Assembly (NCBI GenBank): GCA_964428175.1
Contig: CAYRXM010000002.1
Coordinates: forward strand, 1-64,000
Origin: CAYRXM01 sp964428175
GTDB taxonomy: Bacteria > Chloroflexota > Anaerolineae > JAFGEY01
DNA: 64,000 nucleotides
Reading direction: 5' to 3'
The notes under the pieces: model-generated
What the model was told of the DNA's origin: nothing
Seen by the model: the letters and a program-made list of their open reading frames with translations, nothing else
The model's database searches: none
Made by a program: the position numbers and the translations under genes
Shown here: piece after piece, positions 55,419 to 64,000 of the stretch
Numbering within the stretch: the first letter of the stretch is position 1
Layout of the letters: every line of letters starts with the position of its first letter

Positions 55419-58226
55419 TTAGCGAACCAGCTCTTGCAAGATCATCAGGCGCTGGATGTTGCCTTCGGCTTTGAGCCGCCCCGTTGACATGGCAACCATA
55501 GGGTTCAATTGGCCGCTGAACAGCTTGAGCGCATCCTGGGCCTTGATCCGCAGTGTGGCCTCGGCCTCGCCGTCGCCGGTTTCGAGCCGGCAGCGTCCCG
55601 CGTCGACCACCAGCCGGTAGACGCCCTCGCCGTCAATGTTAAGCTTGATCGTGGTGGTCAGTTCGGGTTTTTTGCCGTCCAGGGCGCGGGCCATGCCGTG
55701 CAGCATCTCGCCGACCGGTCGAGTGCCTCCGAAAGCCGGCGCGGCCGCCGGTTGGGGCTGCGGGTGCGCTGGCGGCGTGAACGCGGTCTGGCTTTCGACG
55801 CCGGCCCGCGAGGTGAATGCGCGGCTGCCCATCACCTCGACCACCTGGCCGGTGATCTCGAACGCGCCCCGCAAACGGATGTCGTCGGAACTGCCGCCGA
55901 TCATCACGTCGATGTGCCCCGGTTCGACCACAAAACGCATGTCGCGGTCGTAGAAACCGAGCTGGCGCATCTCGACGGTAAACGTGACCGTGCAGGCCGC
56001 GCCGGGGGCCAGCTCGACGCGCTTGAACCCGGCCAGTTCCTGCACCGGGCGGGTGACGCGCGCGTGACGGTCGCGCAGGTAAAGCTGCACTACCTGATCG
56101 CCGGCCACGCTGCCGGTGTTGGCCACATCGCAAGAAATCTGCACCTGGCCCCGGCTGTCGACCTGATCGGCGCTGAAGCGCAGGTTGCCGTACTCGAAGC
56201 GGGTGTAGCTGAGACCATGCCCAAAGGCGTACAGCGGAGTGATCGACATATCGGTGTACTGGGTGAGCGTGTTTTCTTCCGGACGCTGGTAGCCGCTGCC
56301 CATTTTGTGATAGTGGTAGATGGGAATCTGCCCCTCGCTGCGCGGGATGGTCACCGGCAGCTTGCCGCCGGGATTGATCTCGCCCAACAGCGCGCCGGCG
56401 ATGGCCGCGCCGCCTTCCTGGCCGGGATACCACGCTTCGAGGATCGCCGGGACGTGCTCGGCAGCCCAGTTGATCGCCAGCGGACGCCCGTTGATCAGCA
56501 CCAGCACCGTCGGCGTGCCGGTGGCCCAGACCGCTTCCAAAAGCTGCTGCTGCACGCCGGGCAGCGCCAGCGACGCGCGATCCTGGCCCTCGCCGGTGGT
56601 GCCGCCAAATATGGACGACTTGTCGCCCAACACCAGCACGGCCACGTCGGCCTGCCGGGCGGCCTCGACGGCAGCGGCCAGGCCTTCAGTCGAATCGCCG
56701 GCGATATCACAGCCCTTTTCGTAAATCACCTTTGTGTTGGGCGAAACGAGGTTCTGGATCGCCTCGCGCACGCTGACCACCGGATACATCCCCTTGATAA
56801 AAGTCTCGATGTCTTCTGCCGCGATGACGTCGGCCAGGCTTTCCATCGTGGGCCGGCCGGCGGCGGCGCCCGCGGCCGGGGGATCTTGCCCCTCGTCCGG
56901 CGCGGCGGCAAACATGGCCCGCGCCTGCGGATTTTGCATCATGCGGATCATTTCGACCATGGGCGGATACGAGTACCAGCCGAACAAAGCGCGCACGCTG
57001 TCGGCGTGCGGGCCGATCACGGCGACGGCGCCCAGGTCTTGGCGCAGCGGCAGCAGACCGTCGTTTTTGAGCAGCACCAGCGATTTGGCGGTGATCTGCT
57101 GTGAGAGCGCGCGGTGTTGGGGATCGGAGAACAACGCAGGAATCTGGTCGACCTGCGCGTAAGGCTGTTCAAAGAGGCCGAGGCGGAATTTCCAGGCCAG
57201 GGTGCGCCGCACGGCCTGATCGACCAGCGCTTCGCTGACCTGCCCGGCGCGCACGGCGCCGACCAATTCGGGGTAGCCTTCCGGGTTGGGCAGTTCGACG
57301 TCGAGTCCGGCTTCCAGCGCCTGCACGCCGGCATCTTGCAGGTCGCCGGCGATGTGGAACTGGTTGAACAGCCGGCGGACGGTGAAATAGTCCGAGACGA
57401 CATAGCCTTCAAAGCCCATCTTGCCGCGCAGCAGGTCGGTGAGCACCGCTTTCGACGCGCCGCAGGGAACGCCGTCGATCTCGGAATACGAGTTCATGAT
57501 CGAAGCCAGGCCCGCCTCGCGGATGGCCGCTTCAAAGGGGCGGGCAAAGCATTCGTACAGCTCGCGCTCGCCGACGTGGGTGGCCGTGCAGTTGAGGCCG
57601 CCTTCGGTGAGGCCGTAGCCCAAAAAGTGCTTGCCGGTGGCGACCACGCCCTCACGCCAATCAGATCCTTGCAGGCCGCGCACAAAGGCGATGCTCATCG
57701 CGCCGCACAGGTAGGGGTCTTCACCGTACGTCTCGTGGACGCGGCCCCAGCGCGCGTCGCGGGCAATGTCCATCACCGGCGAAAGCGCCTGCCGCGTCCC
57801 GACGGCGACCATCTGCTGACGGATGACGTCGGTCATCTGCTCGACCAGCTCGGGCGTCCAGGTGGCGCTCAGGCCGATGGCGGTGGGAAAGTTGACCGCT
57901 TCCGGGGCGACGAGGCCGTTGAGCGCTTCGTTGTGGAAAATCGCCGGGATGCCCAGGCGCGTCTTTTCGACCAGGTAGCGCTGAATCTGGTTGGCGTTTT
58001 CGGCAGCGCTCTTGATCTGTGTGTCGCCCAGCATCGCCAGGCCGGAAATCTGGCCGACGCCGTGGGGGATGAGGCCCTGCATTTTGGCCTCGTCGAGGCC
58101 GCCGGGGCCGAAAAAGGCCATCGGCATGATGCCGTAGAGCTGGGCCACTTTTTCTTCGAGGGTCATACGGCCCAACAGGTCTTCGACGCGCTGGTCGATG
58201 GGAAGGGAAGAATCTTTGTACTTCAT
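55419..58226 (-). CDS. GH3 family beta-glycosidase with fibronectin III and C-terminal SCP2 domain
   Basis: The 935-aa protein has the GH3 N-terminal barrel (residues about 1-350) with GKHFLGYGLTEGG and the nucleophile Asp in GYVVSDYFTV (near residue 276), the C-terminal sandwich domain with GTTGEGQDRASLALPGVQ, and a fibronectin III-like domain (about 690-770). From about residue 835 it continues with an SCP2-type domain (YRLVVDAGRCRLETGDGEAE and FSGQLNPMVAMSTGRLKAEG). There is no signal peptide, so it is probably cytoplasmic. AAGGAGG precedes the ATG. Confidence 0.9.
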   Translation of the reverse strand: MKYKDSSLPIDQRVEDLLGRMTLEEKVAQLYGIMPMAFFGPGGLDEAKMQGLIPHGVGQISGLAMLGDTQIKSAAENANQIQRYLVEKTRLGIPAIFHNEALNGLVAPEAVNFPTAIGLSATWTPELVEQMTDVIRQQMVAVGTRQALSPVMDIARDARWGRVHETYGEDPYLCGAMSIAFVRGLQGSDWREGVVATGKHFLGYGLTEGGLNCTATHVGERELYECFARPFEAAIREAGLASIMNSYSEIDGVPCGASKAVLTDLLRGKMGFEGYVVSDYFTVRRLFNQFHIAGDLQDAGVQALEAGLDVELPNPEGYPELVGAVRAGQVSEALVDQAVRRTLAWKFRLGLFEQPYAQVDQIPALFSDPQHRALSQQITAKSLVLLKNDGLLPLRQDLGAVAVIGPHADSVRALFGWYSYPPMVEMIRMMQNPQARAMFAAAPDEGQDPPAAGAAAGRPTMESLADVIAAEDIETFIKGMYPVVSVREAIQNLVSPNTKVIYEKGCDIAGDSTEGLAAAVEAARQADVAVLVLGDKSSIFGGTTGEGQDRASLALPGVQQQLLEAVWATGTPTVLVLINGRPLAINWAAEHVPAILEAWYPGQEGGAAIAGALLGEINPGGKLPVTIPRSEGQIPIYHYHKMGSGYQRPEENTLTQYTDMSITPLYAFGHGLSYTRFEYGNLRFSADQVDSRGQVQISCDVANTGSVAGDQVVQLYLRDRHARVTRPVQELAGFKRVELAPGAACTVTFTVEMRQLGFYDRDMRFVVEPGHIDVMIGGSSDDIRLRGAFEITGQVVEVMGSRAFTSRAGVESQTAFTPPAHPQPQPAAAPAFGGTRPVGEMLHGMARALDGKKPELTTTIKLNIDGEGVYRLVVDAGRCRLETGDGEAEATLRIKAQDALKLFSGQLNPMVAMSTGRLKAEGNIQRLMILQELVR

Positions 58227-58321
58227 TGTACCTCCTTGAACAAAAAATAAGGTATTTTTACACCCCGAGACGGGAACTGGAAACCCGGTTGGGGGCTTTC
58301 ACAAAGCCGGCCGCGCGAACA

Positions 58322-58603
58322 TCAGGCTGGCTCATCGGTTCGCACAAGATACTCGGCCAATTCACTGACGGCTTTGATCGTTTCGAGCCTCGTCAGTGTA
58401 AAAATAGAGCCCAGGCCCGACGAAATCATCATCGCCGAAGCGACCCAGACACCCAGGTTGATCAACTGGCCGGTCATGCCGAGCAAGAAAAACAAGCCCA
58501 GAAAGAGTACGAATGCTGCCCCGGCAATGATCGCATCCCGACGCGCCGCACGGCGGCGAATCTTGAGCAAAGCCAGGTAAGCGGTGATGCGGTTTGGGTC
58601 CAT
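58322..58603 (-). CDS. Small two-helix membrane protein
   Basis: The 93-aa protein has two hydrophobic helices (IIAGAAFVLFLGLFFLLGM and VWVASAMMISSGLGSIFTL) after a basic N-terminus. AGGAGGAAAAATA precedes the ATG at 58603. It shares one base with the stop of the preceding gene, so the two are likely coupled. The longer open frame upstream is an out-of-frame reading of that gene. Function unknown. Confidence 0.75.
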   Translation of the reverse strand: MDPNRITAYLALLKIRRRAARRDAIIAGAAFVLFLGLFFLLGMTGQLINLGVWVASAMMISSGLGSIFTLTRLETIKAVSELAEYLVRTDEPA

Positions 58604-59103
58604 TATTTTTCCTCCTGTTGTGAAAATGACATCTGGCGTTTTTTGCTGATCACCCCGATTAAAAGCAACGCCCATGGCAAGATTCCCGCGCACACTGCTG
58701 CCCACGAATCGAACATTCCGATGGTGCTGTGAACGGGACGATTGATCCAGGGATTGGCGGGCAGGTATGTGACCTGGACGCGTTTGGTTGACCGGGCAGC
58801 TTGCCAATGTTCTTCTGTGATCGTGCACCAGAGGTTGCGCCGGCCCGTCCTGTCGGAATAGGAATACCACGTGTCGCCGCTGCCGGCGCGAAATTGATAC
58901 CTGACCTGATAGCTGTCTTGGTCGATCTGCGAGTCGATGACCAGAGCATTGACGGTGACGCCGTGATCCTGCAAGTTGAGTTCGTCCTGGATGGATGCAA
59001 TGCCGAGATAAAGCATAGCCGGAGAAAAGACGATGCAGAGCAAAGCGAGCAATACACCGCCAACCAGACGGTCGAATTTTGAAGGTTCCCTTCTTGTTCT
59101 CAT
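58603..59103 (-). CDS. DUF3592-like membrane protein
   Basis: The 166-aa protein has an N-terminal helix (LVGGVLLALLCIVFSPAML) and a C-terminal helix (AAVCAGILPWALLLIGVI). Between them is an extracytoplasmic beta-rich segment (ALVIDSQIDQDSYQVRYQF, then YLPANPWINRP) with the DUF3592 pattern YxVxYxF...VxYxPxNP. GAGGAAC precedes the ATG. Role unknown. Confidence 0.8.
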   Translation of the reverse strand: MRTRREPSKFDRLVGGVLLALLCIVFSPAMLYLGIASIQDELNLQDHGVTVNALVIDSQIDQDSYQVRYQFRAGSGDTWYSYSDRTGRRNLWCTITEEHWQAARSTKRVQVTYLPANPWINRPVHSTIGMFDSWAAVCAGILPWALLLIGVISKKRQMSFSQQEEK

Positions 59104-59143
59104 CGTTCCTCACCTGACCGGCGACGCCCGCGGCCTTGATCCA

Positions 59144-60415
59144 TCAGCGCAGCGGCCGCCACTGGATTTTCTTCCCCCGTTCGACGCTGTCCAGTGCTTC
59201 GCGCAATCGCTGTACGGTAGGGTGAGCCTTGCCGAGACCCTTGACAAAAATCGGCAGGGCCTCCCGGAGGCAGGCGCGCGCCGTCTCGAAATCCCCTTGA
59301 GCGGCGCACAACAGGCCCAGACTGGCCAGGCTTTCAGCAATGTCGGCGTGCCCCGGCGGCAGCACGGTCTTGCGCAGGCGCAGCGCCTGCTCAAAGTTTC
59401 GACACGCGCCCGGAAATTCGCCGGCGTTGGCCATGATCTCGCCCAGCGCGTACAGGCAGGAGGCCGTATAGTGTATATAGCCCGCAGATTTCTCATCCTT
59501 GATGAAACGCTTCCAAATATCGAGCGCCTGGGTCAGGCATTCCCAGGCCATCGTGTCGTCGCCCTGCCTTTGCAAAAGCCGGCCCATATTATAGAGTGCG
59601 ATTGCGGCGTCGGGATGCGTTGGGTCCAGCAGTTCGGTGTGGATCATCAAGGCCTGCTTGTATGCCGCTTCGGCGGCAGTGAAATTGCCGATAGAACGAT
59701 ACGCATACCCGATGTTGTTGAGGGTTTGCCCCAGGTGTCTGAGCTCGACGACCTGTTCTGAGGCAGGGACATTGGCCGCTCTGAGCAGCGACAGCGCCGA
59801 TTCCCAGTCGCGCTGTTTGAAACACTGGCGCACCTGATCGCCGTATGGGATCAGTGCGATGTCCACTGCCTGTTCCAGGTGAGTGGCCGCCGCTTCATAG
59901 CGGTCGTGTTCAAAACACCATCGTGCGTCTTCCTCGTGGCGTCGAAAAGTATCGCGCAGGTTTGCCATAAATTCCTCCGCTGTGGGCAAATCAAAGTGGG
60001 GCTCTTGCAGCCCGGTCAAATCCTCCCTGACAAAACCATAATGATCTGAAACGCCCTCGAACAGCTTGAGCCGCAGAACCCGCATTTTCTTGCCAGACGG
60101 GGTCTTTTCTTCTTGAATCTGGTATGGAATGCGGTCAAACCGAAACTCCGACTCGACTTCAATGACTTCCAGCCCGTTTGGGCCCAGTTCGAGCCGTTTG
60201 AAGCCGTGCAGTGCAATCTGGTTCGGCGCGAGGACTTGCCAGTGAAAGAGGTCTGCCGAGCAGAGCGACCAGTTCACGAATTCGAACCGCCCCGTTCCGT
60301 CGGGCTTGAAGATCAGAACCTCGTCCGATTCGGCTCCCGGCCCATACATGTGGTCGGCGCTCCACAGCCCGACCAGTTCGACAGGTGCATTGTCTGGCAT
60401 CCCGAGTTTTCCCAT
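59144..60415 (-). CDS. TPR protein with N-terminal beta domain
   Basis: The 423-aa protein has an N-terminal region (ELVGLWSADHMYGPGAESDEVLIFKPDGTGRFEF; key part ELVGLW and PDGTGRFEF) resembling lipocalin-like small-molecule or stress-response domains. From about residue 170 there are at least six TPR-like units (LGQTLNNIGYAYRSIGNFTAAEAAYKQAL in part, YNMGRLLQRQGDDTMAWECL, SLASLGLLCAAQGDFETARACL) of the kinesin-light-chain spacing. It likely scaffolds protein contacts. The ATG at 60415 overlaps no gene but lies 2 bases from the preceding stop. Confidence 0.8.
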   Translation of the reverse strand: MGKLGMPDNAPVELVGLWSADHMYGPGAESDEVLIFKPDGTGRFEFVNWSLCSADLFHWQVLAPNQIALHGFKRLELGPNGLEVIEVESEFRFDRIPYQIQEEKTPSGKKMRVLRLKLFEGVSDHYGFVREDLTGLQEPHFDLPTAEEFMANLRDTFRRHEEDARWCFEHDRYEAAATHLEQAVDIALIPYGDQVRQCFKQRDWESALSLLRAANVPASEQVVELRHLGQTLNNIGYAYRSIGNFTAAEAAYKQALMIHTELLDPTHPDAAIALYNMGRLLQRQGDDTMAWECLTQALDIWKRFIKDEKSAGYIHYTASCLYALGEIMANAGEFPGACRNFEQALRLRKTVLPPGHADIAESLASLGLLCAAQGDFETARACLREALPIFVKGLGKAHPTVQRLREALDSVERGKKIQWRPLR

Positions 60416-60417
60416 TT

Positions 60418-61449
60418 CTACCCGGGCTGAAAGCCCAGATCGCGAAGAAAAGGTCCCGGATCTTTGATGGTCAGTTGTGGCGCCGGCTGGGCAAAGTCGA
60501 TTCCCTGCGCCAATTGATTTATCTTGTCCAGGGTCGACTCGAGCTTGAGTCCCAGGGCTTGACAGATATTCTTGGCGGCCATTTCGACGTACGGATTGCC
60601 GGGACGTATCCTGGAGCTGCGGGCCAGACACAGCATAGCGATGTCCGGGTGATTGGCGATCCCCGCCAGACTCACCAGTACCTCAAAGTAATTGGGGTTG
60701 AGGTGCAGGGCCAGCATGAAACACTTGATGGCCAGGGCGTACTCGCCTTGTTTTTTATAGATCACCCCCAGGTTGCACAGGGCTTTCATACACCCCCGGC
60801 CCAGACGCGGCTTTTGCTTCAAGCCAAATTCGATTTCTTTCCGATAGTAGTGAATGGCCTGTTCCCATTCCTCGATCAATCGAAACTGGTACCCAAGCTC
60901 GGTGTAAAGCCCGGTTGCCTCGGCGATTCTTCCGCTCTCAAGGTTCTCGCAGACCATGGGCACCACATCGCGGGCGATGTTTTGTACCTTTTCAGGGCTG
61001 ACATCATTGCGGATGTAAAAAAGCACGCCGGTCAGGCCGGTCCAATCCAGCAAATAGGGCGAATAATACGCGTCGGGTATCTTTTGACTCCGTTTTTGCC
61101 CCCACATTCCGGCCTTGTTTTCCAGGACGGCGGCAAAAGTTCGCGCTTCCCGGTTGGCCGTCGCAAGTTTGTCGGTCAACGCTTCGGTCAGGTACATATC
61201 ATAGACCGAGTCGGGCGCCCAATCTTCAAAAGCCCATTCCAGCCTTCGATAGCCGGCGTTTTTCGGAATCCCTTGCAGCGTGATCGGTAGAGATTGTAAA
61301 AAGGGAACGTCGAGCACCAACGGCGACAGATACCACACCTTGAGCGCCTGCACGGCCTGATCAAAGTGATCCGTATGAAAGATGAAAAGGGGAATTCGCG
61401 AACCACGCTCGCTAATGACTTGAGCCTCTATTTGACCGATCAATTCCAT
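60418..61449 (-). CDS. TPR-containing protein with unassigned N-terminal domain
   Basis: The 343-aa protein begins with about 190 residues I cannot assign (IPLFIFHTDHFDQAVQALKVWYL, a possible alpha/beta domain). TPR-like repeats follow from about residue 195 (ALCNLGVIYKKQGEYALAIKCF), ending near residue 265. It overlaps the GT-C-like gene by 10 bases and lies 2 bases before the second TPR gene, so the three are probably one transcript. Confidence 0.75.
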   Translation of the reverse strand: MELIGQIEAQVISERGSRIPLFIFHTDHFDQAVQALKVWYLSPLVLDVPFLQSLPITLQGIPKNAGYRRLEWAFEDWAPDSVYDMYLTEALTDKLATANREARTFAAVLENKAGMWGQKRSQKIPDAYYSPYLLDWTGLTGVLFYIRNDVSPEKVQNIARDVVPMVCENLESGRIAEATGLYTELGYQFRLIEEWEQAIHYYRKEIEFGLKQKPRLGRGCMKALCNLGVIYKKQGEYALAIKCFMLALHLNPNYFEVLVSLAGIANHPDIAMLCLARSSRIRPGNPYVEMAAKNICQALGLKLESTLDKINQLAQGIDFAQPAPQLTIKDPGPFLRDLGFQPG

Positions 61450-62960
61450 GTCTTGATCCTCCAGCGAGATAGCCGCTCAATACTGCCCGGGTGATTCCAC
61501 CATCTGAACGCGATATATGTCGCCAGGGTGAGCATCACCAGCCAGGCAAAGGCGACGAACACGTTTTTCCATTCCCATTTGAAAAGACCCGATCGCAGGG
61601 CCAGGTCCAGCCAGGTGCTTCGACCGAACAGGCGGTATATGTTGGGCAGCCCATATTTGAACTGGCCCAGATAAATCTGCGTCAGGCTTGTTAACGACTG
61701 AACGGGCGGCGTCCCGATTGCATACTGGGTCCACAGCAGTATATTCCAAATCATACCCGATATGACACCGATCATTGCAACGATTCGCCAGGTGCGATTT
61801 TGCCAGGCCGCATCTAGCAGACCGGCCAGGCCCAGGACAAAAATCGCCGAACTGCCGATAAAGCGCCGGCCGCCAAATGCGCTGCCGCCCCACCAGTCGA
61901 CGACGCTCGCATTGAGATACCATTGGGCCAAAATGGCGACCAGCAAGCCGATGGCCAGAATTCTGTCACGACGCGCAAGCGCGATCATTCCGAGCAGACT
62001 CAACGGAATGAGCGGCGTCCATGAAAACAGACCATTTCGAGGAGAAAATAAAACTGCGAGCAATGACGGAGACGACAGGCGCACAAACCCGCTGCCCATC
62101 GGTATGACGAACCAATGCCCGTAAACGTGATGCCAGACCACCACTTGTGGGATGAAAACCAGCACCGCCGTCCCCACAAGCAAGAAAATCTGTGCAATCA
62201 CCAACGTCATTTGCTTGCGGTCGATTGTCCCGCCTCGAAACCGGCCAACCAGGATGTCGAGAACGGGAACGACGAGGAAAATCGCGTTTTGCCATCTTGA
62301 CAGCATCATCAACCCGGCAACGATTCCCGTCCTGACCGCAAGACACCCCCTGTTTTGCCGGCCAGACTGCGCGCGCGAATCCAGATGGCTCCAGATAAAT
62401 ACGGCAACCAGAGAAGCGCTCAAGACATGCGCATAACCAGGCTCGAAATAGAGATAATTGACCCAGGGCGTGCCCAGCCAGACAGCCAAAACAGCGATCA
62501 AGGCGGGGTGGCGCGCAAAGAATCTGGTACTCACGTCGTACAGCGCGAGCAAGCCCATAAAGGCGTAGAAATTGGTTCCCAGCACCAACCCCGCAACGTA
62601 CTGAAATTCATAGCCAGTGACCGACGAACCATCACCCCCAATGACCGAACTCAGAATGTGGGCTGCCAGGACAAAAGGCGTCCAAAGGATGGCCGGCCCA
62701 ACGGCGTAGGGATTGGCAACCAGCCCGGTCTTTGTCTTCAGTGTTGGATCGGGCGTGGCGTGCCCGAGCGGATTATAATCTTGAAACTCGTTGGTGAAAT
62801 CCAGGTCGCCGTCAAACAAAAGCGATCTCAAATAGGCATAGTAGGACAACCCATCGCCGCTCAAGCGGATCGATTGCAAGAGCAAACAGCTCGAAACAAA
62901 TATCACCAACAGAATGATACGATGCCTCTTGGCCGTCTGACTCCCTGGTTGATTATCCAT
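61440..62960 (-). CDS. Polytopic membrane protein, GT-C glycosyltransferase-like
   Basis: The 506-aa protein has about eleven membrane helices. The first loop holds acidic residues (SGDGLSYYAYLRSLLFDGDLDF) as in GT-C enzymes that use lipid-phosphate sugars, such as the DUF2029/PMT-related group. This suggests extracytoplasmic sugar transfer, but no specific family is certain. It is followed at once by the TPR genes. Confidence 0.7.
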   Translation of the reverse strand: MDNQPGSQTAKRHRIILLVIFVSSCLLLQSIRLSGDGLSYYAYLRSLLFDGDLDFTNEFQDYNPLGHATPDPTLKTKTGLVANPYAVGPAILWTPFVLAAHILSSVIGGDGSSVTGYEFQYVAGLVLGTNFYAFMGLLALYDVSTRFFARHPALIAVLAVWLGTPWVNYLYFEPGYAHVLSASLVAVFIWSHLDSRAQSGRQNRGCLAVRTGIVAGLMMLSRWQNAIFLVVPVLDILVGRFRGGTIDRKQMTLVIAQIFLLVGTAVLVFIPQVVVWHHVYGHWFVIPMGSGFVRLSSPSLLAVLFSPRNGLFSWTPLIPLSLLGMIALARRDRILAIGLLVAILAQWYLNASVVDWWGGSAFGGRRFIGSSAIFVLGLAGLLDAAWQNRTWRIVAMIGVISGMIWNILLWTQYAIGTPPVQSLTSLTQIYLGQFKYGLPNIYRLFGRSTWLDLALRSGLFKWEWKNVFVAFAWLVMLTLATYIAFRWWNHPGSIERLSRWRIKTWN

Positions 62961-62990
62961 ATAGGCCTATCCTCACGGCATTCCGTGCTT

Positions 62991-63740
62991 TCACCCGCTC
63001 CGCTGGCCGGCCGGATCGCGCGATGCTTCCTCACCAAGATAGCCCAGAATGTCCTCGATTGCCTCTTTCTTGTTCAAGATGGTCAGGTGATTGCAGCGCC
63101 CGATCTTTTTGATCGTCGCTCCCGGGATCAAGCGGCCCATATCCTGTATGTGCTCCTCTTTGATCATATCCTTTTCTGCATACAATATCCGCAGGCTGGT
63201 TTGGATGCGACTCAATTCCTCGGCAGTGATCCCGATGTCGTTCAGCATCAAATCAAACCGCATGATGGCTTTTCGGGTTGGCAGGCCCAGCTTCTCAAGC
63301 ATTCGCAATATCCTGGCCGTGGCCTTGAAGAATCTGAGCGATCCGTCTGTCGTGCCGCTGACAAGGTAGTTTGGAGAAATCGCCACCACTCTGGCAAAGA
63401 GTTCGGGTTCCTTTTTGGCCAGAAACAGCGCGATGTTGCCGCCGTCGCTGTAGCCAATGACGGCAGCCCGGGCGATGCCCTTTGCCTTGCACAGCCCGAT
63501 AACGTCCTCACTGAATTGATCTATGCTGTATTGCGTGTCGTTTGAGATGGTTTCGCCGTGGCCTCTGCTGTCGACGGCGATCGTGCGAAACGTCTTGAAA
63601 TGGGCCGTCTGGTATTTGGCAAAGATTCCCTTGCTCTCCGAATTTCCATGCAGAAGGATGAGCGCGGGGCCGGCGCCATGTTCCCGATAGGCGATTTTGA
63701 CATCGCCAAGGTCCAGATAGCTTGTCGGTAGTTTGCCCAT
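62991..63740 (-). CDS. Alpha/beta hydrolase
   Basis: The 249-aa protein has an oxyanion HGNSESKG motif, the nucleophile elbow GYSDGG (Ser near residue 97) and a late catalytic His in RCNHLTIL; the Asp is likely in the strand before LYAEKD. This layout is a complete alpha/beta hydrolase triad. Substrate unknown. The ATG at 63740 lies 9 bases after the stop of the preceding peptidase gene. Confidence 0.87.
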   Translation of the reverse strand: MGKLPTSYLDLGDVKIAYREHGAGPALILLHGNSESKGIFAKYQTAHFKTFRTIAVDSRGHGETISNDTQYSIDQFSEDVIGLCKAKGIARAAVIGYSDGGNIALFLAKKEPELFARVVAISPNYLVSGTTDGSLRFFKATARILRMLEKLGLPTRKAIMRFDLMLNDIGITAEELSRIQTSLRILYAEKDMIKEEHIQDMGRLIPGATIKKIGRCNHLTILNKKEAIEDILGYLGEEASRDPAGQRSG

Positions 63741-63749
63741 ATCGGTGTC

Positions 63750-64000
63750 TTACTTTCCGCCTACCCATTCCTCGTACAACTCGTCCAACTCTTGCCCGCC
63801 GATCTCCTCAGCCAGGTCGAGCAAATCTTGAGGGTAGGCAACTCCGTAGCGGTATCGTTCAAAATAGGTCTTGAGCAGTTCGAAAAATGCCTCGTCGCCG
63901 ATCCGACCGCGCAGTGCGTGAAAAAAGAGCGGCCCCTTGCCGTAAACAATCGCTCCGTATGTATAGTCGCTGTACGCTGCCACCGGCAGGCCAATCTTGA
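63750..64000 (-). CDS. M1-family metallopeptidase, C-terminal part (runs off the window)
   Basis: The visible 83 codons encode KIGLPVAAYSDYTYGAIVYG, then GKGPLFFHALRGRIGDEAFFELLKTYFE, the stretch that in M1 aminopeptidases follows the zinc site and carries the conserved Tyr (YGAIVYGKGPLF). It ends in an EEIGGQELDELYEEWVGG tail typical of the family. The HExxH site would lie beyond base 64000. There is no start in the window. Confidence 0.75.
   Translation of the reverse strand, partial: KIGLPVAAYSDYTYGAIVYGKGPLFFHALRGRIGDEAFFELLKTYFERYRYGVAYPQDLLDLAEEIGGQELDELYEEWVGGK

Noticed and set aside
55509..58250. Two long plus-strand open frames (531 and 378 codons)
   Set aside because: Antisense to the GH3 gene. 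The translations have no recognisable motif and no ribosome site.
58604..59113. Extension of the small membrane protein upstream of 58603
   Set aside because: The upstream part is the out-of-frame reading of the DUF3592-like gene. A good ribosome site and ATG lie at 58603.
62355..63545. 396-codon plus-strand open frame
   Set aside because: Runs antisense across two unrelated real genes (GT-C-like protein and hydrolase).

Overview
The window looks like one chromosomal segment of a GC-rich bacterium, most plausibly an uncultured Chloroflexota (Anaerolineae-like) lineage. This is inferred from gene content: a full-length Lhr helicase, SCP-x-type thiolase with DUF35 partner, lipoproteins with Thr/Pro linkers, CYTH/CHAD proteins, and many short dispersed palindromes. 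No rRNA or tRNA was seen, so the taxonomy is only an inference.

Layout. (1) 61-13743, minus strand: a ten-gene operon for a cell-surface polysaccharide. It encodes a flippase, an O-antigen-polymerase-like protein with TPRs, three glycosyltransferases, WecB, a methyltransferase, a DegT aminotransferase and a fused phosphoglycosyl transferase/4,6-dehydratase. Most junctions overlap by a few bases and an extended -10 promoter precedes the first gene. (2) 14126-16437: Mrp ATPase and a Gfo/Idh/MocA dehydrogenase. (3) 16504-19083, minus: a CYTH-HTH-HD-CHAD fusion. (4) 19505-32051, plus: small-molecule enzymes (VOC, SnoaL, ABM, SDR) run into a DNA-repair-rich stretch: UDG family protein, Lhr, a YcaQ/AlkX-like glycosylase, a GIY-YIG nuclease between inverted palindromes, and an Fpg/Nei-like protein lacking the catalytic proline. 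(5) 32070-35137: two uncharacterised proteins. (6) 35110-37605, minus: DUF35 protein, thiolase and SDR. (7) 37625-47332: a two-component system divergent from a MacAB-like exporter with two paralogous lipoproteins and a secreted repeat protein. (8) 47433-52350: a lipoprotein, then a Zur-ZnuA-ZnuC-ZnuB zinc-uptake locus. (9) 52418-58226, minus: a lipoprotein, URO-D family protein, EamA transporter and a GH3 glycosidase ending in an SCP2 domain. (10) 58322-64000, minus: membrane proteins, two TPR proteins, a GT-C-like protein, a hydrolase and a partial M1 peptidase.

The two strongest new signals are these. First, three promoters in region 7 share one exact geometry: four hexamers like CTCAGC at 11-bp period, the last starting 15 bp before the -10 box. 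They precede the response regulator, the exporter operon and the secreted protein, so they probably define the regulon of the local two-component system. Second, there are two related palindromic elements. A 376-bp unit carries a GIY-YIG nuclease between inverted ATTCCCGC palindromes. A 180-bp unit without a gene contains the same kind of palindromes and occurs twice in opposite orientation (50453-50632 and 55231-55410), each copy flanked by what looks like an 11-bp target duplication. Other oddities are a GH3-SCP2 fusion, a PglC/PglF-type fusion, and three different palindromic or tandem repeats inserted in frame into lhr.
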